Both the position numbers and the translations under genes were made by a program. Of a stretch of DNA of 64,000 bases, positions 61,940 through 64,000 are shown in pieces. Source of the stretch: Blastocatellia bacterium (GTDB lineage Bacteria > Acidobacteriota > Blastocatellia > Pyrinomonadales > Pyrinomonadaceae); contig JACCVY010000247.1 of assembly GCA_013697915.1 (NCBI GenBank), positions 88,911 through 152,910 on the forward strand, read 5' to 3'. The notes under the pieces were generated by a model, which saw only the letters and a program-made list of their open reading frames with translations, was not told the origin of the DNA and did no database searches. Within the stretch, counting starts at the first letter, position 1, and every line of letters starts with the position of its first letter.

Positions 61940-62306
61940 CCCGAATCAGCCACCGGCGATAGAGAATGTATGGGGCACAGCAGGTCCTAAGCTGATTTGC
62001 AGGTCGGGAAGGGTGGCTTGCCCCCGCTTGAGCGCCAACGGCGCGATTGGCGGAATAACATCACATCGGGGATATAACTAGGAAGTGAAAGCGTCTTTCT
62101 AGTAAAAACACTCACGCCTGAGCAGTGGTGATGTAGTTGATGGCTGAAGTAACGAGCCGCGCCGTTGGCGCTCGAGCGGGGGCAAGCTGCCCTTCCCGAC
62201 CTGCAATTAACTGGGCTTGAGCGGTCCCTTTGCGATAGCTGAGTTTTGCCACCGTCTCGAGAGACGAGTCTTTGCCAATTATCAGTTCTTGTTTAGGTTT
62301 ACGTTT
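61940..62306. other. 367-nt spacer between pepT and rimO
   Basis: No gene seen. Most of it is the long inverted repeat described separately (61997-62206). The final ~100 nt are the rimO leader; a weak GTTTAGG element precedes the ATG but no strong ribosome-binding site is present. Confidence 0.6.
61997..62206. repeat. 210-nt nested inverted repeat containing the dispersed unit
   Basis: Arms 61997-62045 and 62158-62206 are 49 nt each and pair with only three differences, all of which are G-U compatible. Each arm holds one GGTCGGGAAGGG...CCCCCGCT unit plus GAGCGCCAACGGCGCG. The 112-nt interior has ACATCAC/GTGATGT (62058-62064 and 62128-62134) and ACTAGGAAG/CTTTCTAGT (62077-62085 and 62095-62103) nested inside, so the whole element folds as a coaxial rod. 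Confidence 0.85.
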
Positions 62307-63659
62307 ATGAACAAAATTGGATTTATAAGTCTGGGTTGTCCAAAGAATCTCGTCGATAGCGAGGTAATGATGGGTCAGCTCAAAGCAAAGGGATTTGAGA
62401 TCACCGCGAACCCGGACGACGCTGATACGGTCGTCGTGAATACGTGCGGATTTATTGAAGCCGCTAAGATGGAGTCCATCGAAGCGATTCTGGAAGCCGC
62501 GCGTCTCAAGACAACCGGCAAAGCCAAGCGACTCGTCGTTGCCGGCTGTTTGGTTGAGCGCTACCGTGATGACTTGAAAGCTGAAATGCCGGAAGTTGAC
62601 GCATTCATCGGCACCAGCCAGATAAACGACATCCTTGCGGTGTGCGATCCGCAAACTAACACCCGCTCTTTGCCTGTGATTCCGCTGGGTAATCAAAGTG
62701 CGACGTACCTGTATGACGAATCAACACCAAGGGTTCTCGCTACGCCGAGTCATTACGCTTTTATAAAAATTGCTGAGGGCTGCGATCGACCCTGCGCTTT
62801 CTGTTTCATTCCGCAAATGCGTGGGCATTTCCGCAGCCGTCGGTTTGGGTCGATTGTCGCGGAAGCTCAACAGCTGGCAGAGGAAGGCGTGAAGGAATTG
62901 ATCCTGGTGGCCCAGGATTCGTCACGCTACGGAGAGGATCTGGGTAAGGCTGACGCTCTCGCACACCTACTCAGAGAACTCTCACATACGGACGGCATTG
63001 AGTGGGTGCGCGTGATGTACACCTACCCAACTCATATCAGCGATGCGTTTCTCGATGTGCTGGCTACCGAGCCCAAGGCGGTGAAGTATCTGGACATGCC
63101 GTTGCAGCATGCCTCGCAGAAAGTTCTCAAATTGATGAAACGGGGCGGAAACCGCTCTACTCTGGAGCGTTTGATTCGGCGTGTTCGTAATCACGTTTCC
63201 GGCATTGCCGTTCGGACGACGTTCATCACAGGGTTTCCGGGAGAGACTGAGGAAGACTTTGAAGAGCTACTGGCATTTGTTAGAAACGTCGAATTCGATC
63301 GTGTTGGCGTGTTCTCATACTCTGACGAAGAGGGCACTCCGGCATTCGAGCTGGGAGACAAAGTCGATCCGAAGATCGCCAATAAGCGCCGTGCTCGTTT
63401 GATGAAAGAGCAATTGCGCATCTCCCGCCGTCGAAACCAGGCAAGAGTGGGAGACACTGTCCGCGTGTTGTTCGAAGGGGAGTCAAACGAAAGCGAACTT
63501 CTCTGGCAGGGTCGAATGGAGACCCAGGCGCCGGATATAGATGGTTGCGTGTTAATCAATGATGCGCCGGAAGGATTAGCCCCCGCCCCAGGGGAGTTCG
63601 TGAATGTGCTGCTCACCGAGGCGCAGGAGTACGACCTCGTGGGGAGAATTGTAGAGTAG
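62307..63659 (+). CDS. rimO: Ribosomal protein S12 methylthiotransferase RimO
   Basis: The start MNKIGFISLGCPKNLVDSEV was chosen over a TTG-initiated longer frame. The 450-residue enzyme has an N-terminal MTTase domain with Cys11, VVVNTCGFIEAAK and VVAGCLVERY as ligands of the auxiliary cluster, the radical SAM cluster at Cys159, Cys163 and Cys166 (CDRPCAFC), and a C-terminal TRAM domain from about 375. It methylthiolates Asp88 of ribosomal protein S12. GTSQINDI and YLDMPLQHAS also match RimO and not MiaB. Confidence 0.95.
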   Translation: MNKIGFISLGCPKNLVDSEVMMGQLKAKGFEITANPDDADTVVVNTCGFIEAAKMESIEAILEAARLKTTGKAKRLVVAGCLVERYRDDLKAEMPEVDAFIGTSQINDILAVCDPQTNTRSLPVIPLGNQSATYLYDESTPRVLATPSHYAFIKIAEGCDRPCAFCFIPQMRGHFRSRRFGSIVAEAQQLAEEGVKELILVAQDSSRYGEDLGKADALAHLLRELSHTDGIEWVRVMYTYPTHISDAFLDVLATEPKAVKYLDMPLQHASQKVLKLMKRGGNRSTLERLIRRVRNHVSGIAVRTTFITGFPGETEEDFEELLAFVRNVEFDRVGVFSYSDEEGTPAFELGDKVDPKIANKRRARLMKEQLRISRRRNQARVGDTVRVLFEGESNESELLWQGRMETQAPDIDGCVLINDAPEGLAPAPGEFVNVLLTEAQEYDLVGRIVE

Positions 63660-63743
63660 GACGAGATCACTCCTTGAGTAGCACAGACTTAGGGAACCTC
63701 TGAATAAGTGATTAGAGGCCGCGTATCGACAGTTTGAACTTAG

Positions 63744-63763
63744 CCCGGCGTTTTAACGCCGGG
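63744..63763 (+). terminator. Palindrome CCCGGCGTT-TT-AACGCCGGG downstream of rimO
   Basis: A perfect 9-bp stem with a T-rich apex about 85 nt after the rimO stop. There is no following T-tract, so termination is a guess; the hairpin may instead be another repeat. Confidence 0.4.
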
Positions 63764-63860
63764 AAAGGTCAAGCAATTGTTCGTGTGGCGTAGCGACCCC
63801 TGAAATCGGCGTCTTGATTCAACCGTCGCTACGCGACGAAAGGATCCCCGAGGGCGAAGC

Positions 63861-64000
63861 AGCTGGGGGTAAACCGCCCTTCCCGACCTGAGAGATTTCC
63901 CGCGTTAGGCTTGATCTTGTCACTTGAGAGCCTTTCAAATCGTGATTGTTTGATTCAACTGAGAACATCTCTCAGTCGGGAAGGGCGGTTTACCCCCGCT
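63861..64000. repeat. Inverted pair of the dispersed unit at the window edge
   Basis: Arms at 63861-63896 (AGCTGGGGGTAAACCGCC...GAGAGAT) and 63967-64000 (ATCTCTCAGTCGGGAAGG...CCCCCGCT) are inverted with one single-base indel. The loop contains TTGAGAGCCTTTCAAAT, the inverse of the loop block at 18470-18490. Arm order is the same as at 18412-18548. Confidence 0.8.

Larger units (their letters stand above)
63660..64000. other. 341-nt repeat-filled right end of the window
   Basis: No gene seen. It starts with a partial ACAGACTTA repeat near 63680, then the palindrome at 63744, then a GTCGCTACGCGAC hairpin near 63824-63836, then an inverted pair of the dispersed unit. Confidence 0.6.

Noticed and set aside
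1..64000. tRNA, rRNA, tmRNA and common riboswitches
   Set aside because: No cloverleaf-like segment with a GTTCRA T-loop and acceptor pairing was found in spacers; a GATTCGAATCC match near 22810 lies inside hemW coding sequence.

Overview
The window looks like chromosome of a Gram-negative, LPS-making bacterium. Gene content (BamA, OmpH/Skp, LpxA, FabZ, LpxI and Lol genes together; beta-propeller sensor kinase; PilZ pairs; many DUF families), mid-range GC and a very high load of small palindromic and heptameric repeats between genes suggest Acidobacteriota, perhaps class Blastocatellia. That assignment is inference: no rRNA gene, tRNA gene, phage gene, transposase or CRISPR array was found.

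Region 1 (1-16.8 kb) is a surface-polysaccharide locus, nearly all on the minus strand. It holds two polysaccharide-deacetylase-like proteins (one cut by the window edge, one buried in a four-domain fusion), an AAC(3)-like N-acyltransferase beside its own acyl carrier protein, a multi-spanning glycosyltransferase, a GT4 glycosyltransferase with an unfamiliar N-terminal domain, a Wzx-type flippase, an asparagine-synthase-type amidotransferase, a heparinase II/III-like lyase, a UDP-GlcNAc 2-epimerase and a nucleotide-sugar dehydrogenase. Together they suggest an exported polymer that contains amidated N-acetylhexosaminuronic acid.

Region 2 (16.9-43.9 kb) is mostly housekeeping: APC permease, a DNA polymerase I lacking the 5'-nuclease, riboflavin synthase, Cmk, HemW, an exported M19 dipeptidase, a two-component pair with a propeller kinase, PsuG, a tiny metallothionein, a TPR lipoprotein-like protein, DUF72, acetyl-CoA synthetase, two PilZ proteins with an AI-2E-family permease, CarA, a Yip1-like/TPR membrane protein, signal peptidase I, HU, an M50 protease, a Crp/Fnr regulator and YacG.

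Region 3 (43.9-59.7 kb) is an outer-membrane biogenesis block. On the minus strand lie lolCE-type permease, lolD, clpC, bamA, ompH, fabZ, lpxA and lpxI. On the plus strand lie two lysophospholipid-acyltransferase-type enzymes. lpxD is absent from its usual place. Region 4 (59.7-64 kb) has a zeta-toxin-like ATPase overlapping a 72-residue partner, an exported peptidase T and RimO.

The most unusual feature is the spacer DNA. At least five repeat classes recur: (i) inverted pairs of a ~27-nt GGTCGGGAAGGG...CCCCCGCT unit; (ii) two oppositely oriented copies of a ~230-270 nt REPIN/MITE-like element; (iii) ACAGACT/AGTCTGT palindromes; (iv) GGC/GCC mini-hairpin clusters; (v) degenerate arrays with strict 7-nt periodicity but a different monomer at each site. 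Several enter coding sequence, where they supply stop codons, C-terminal tails or a signal-peptide core.
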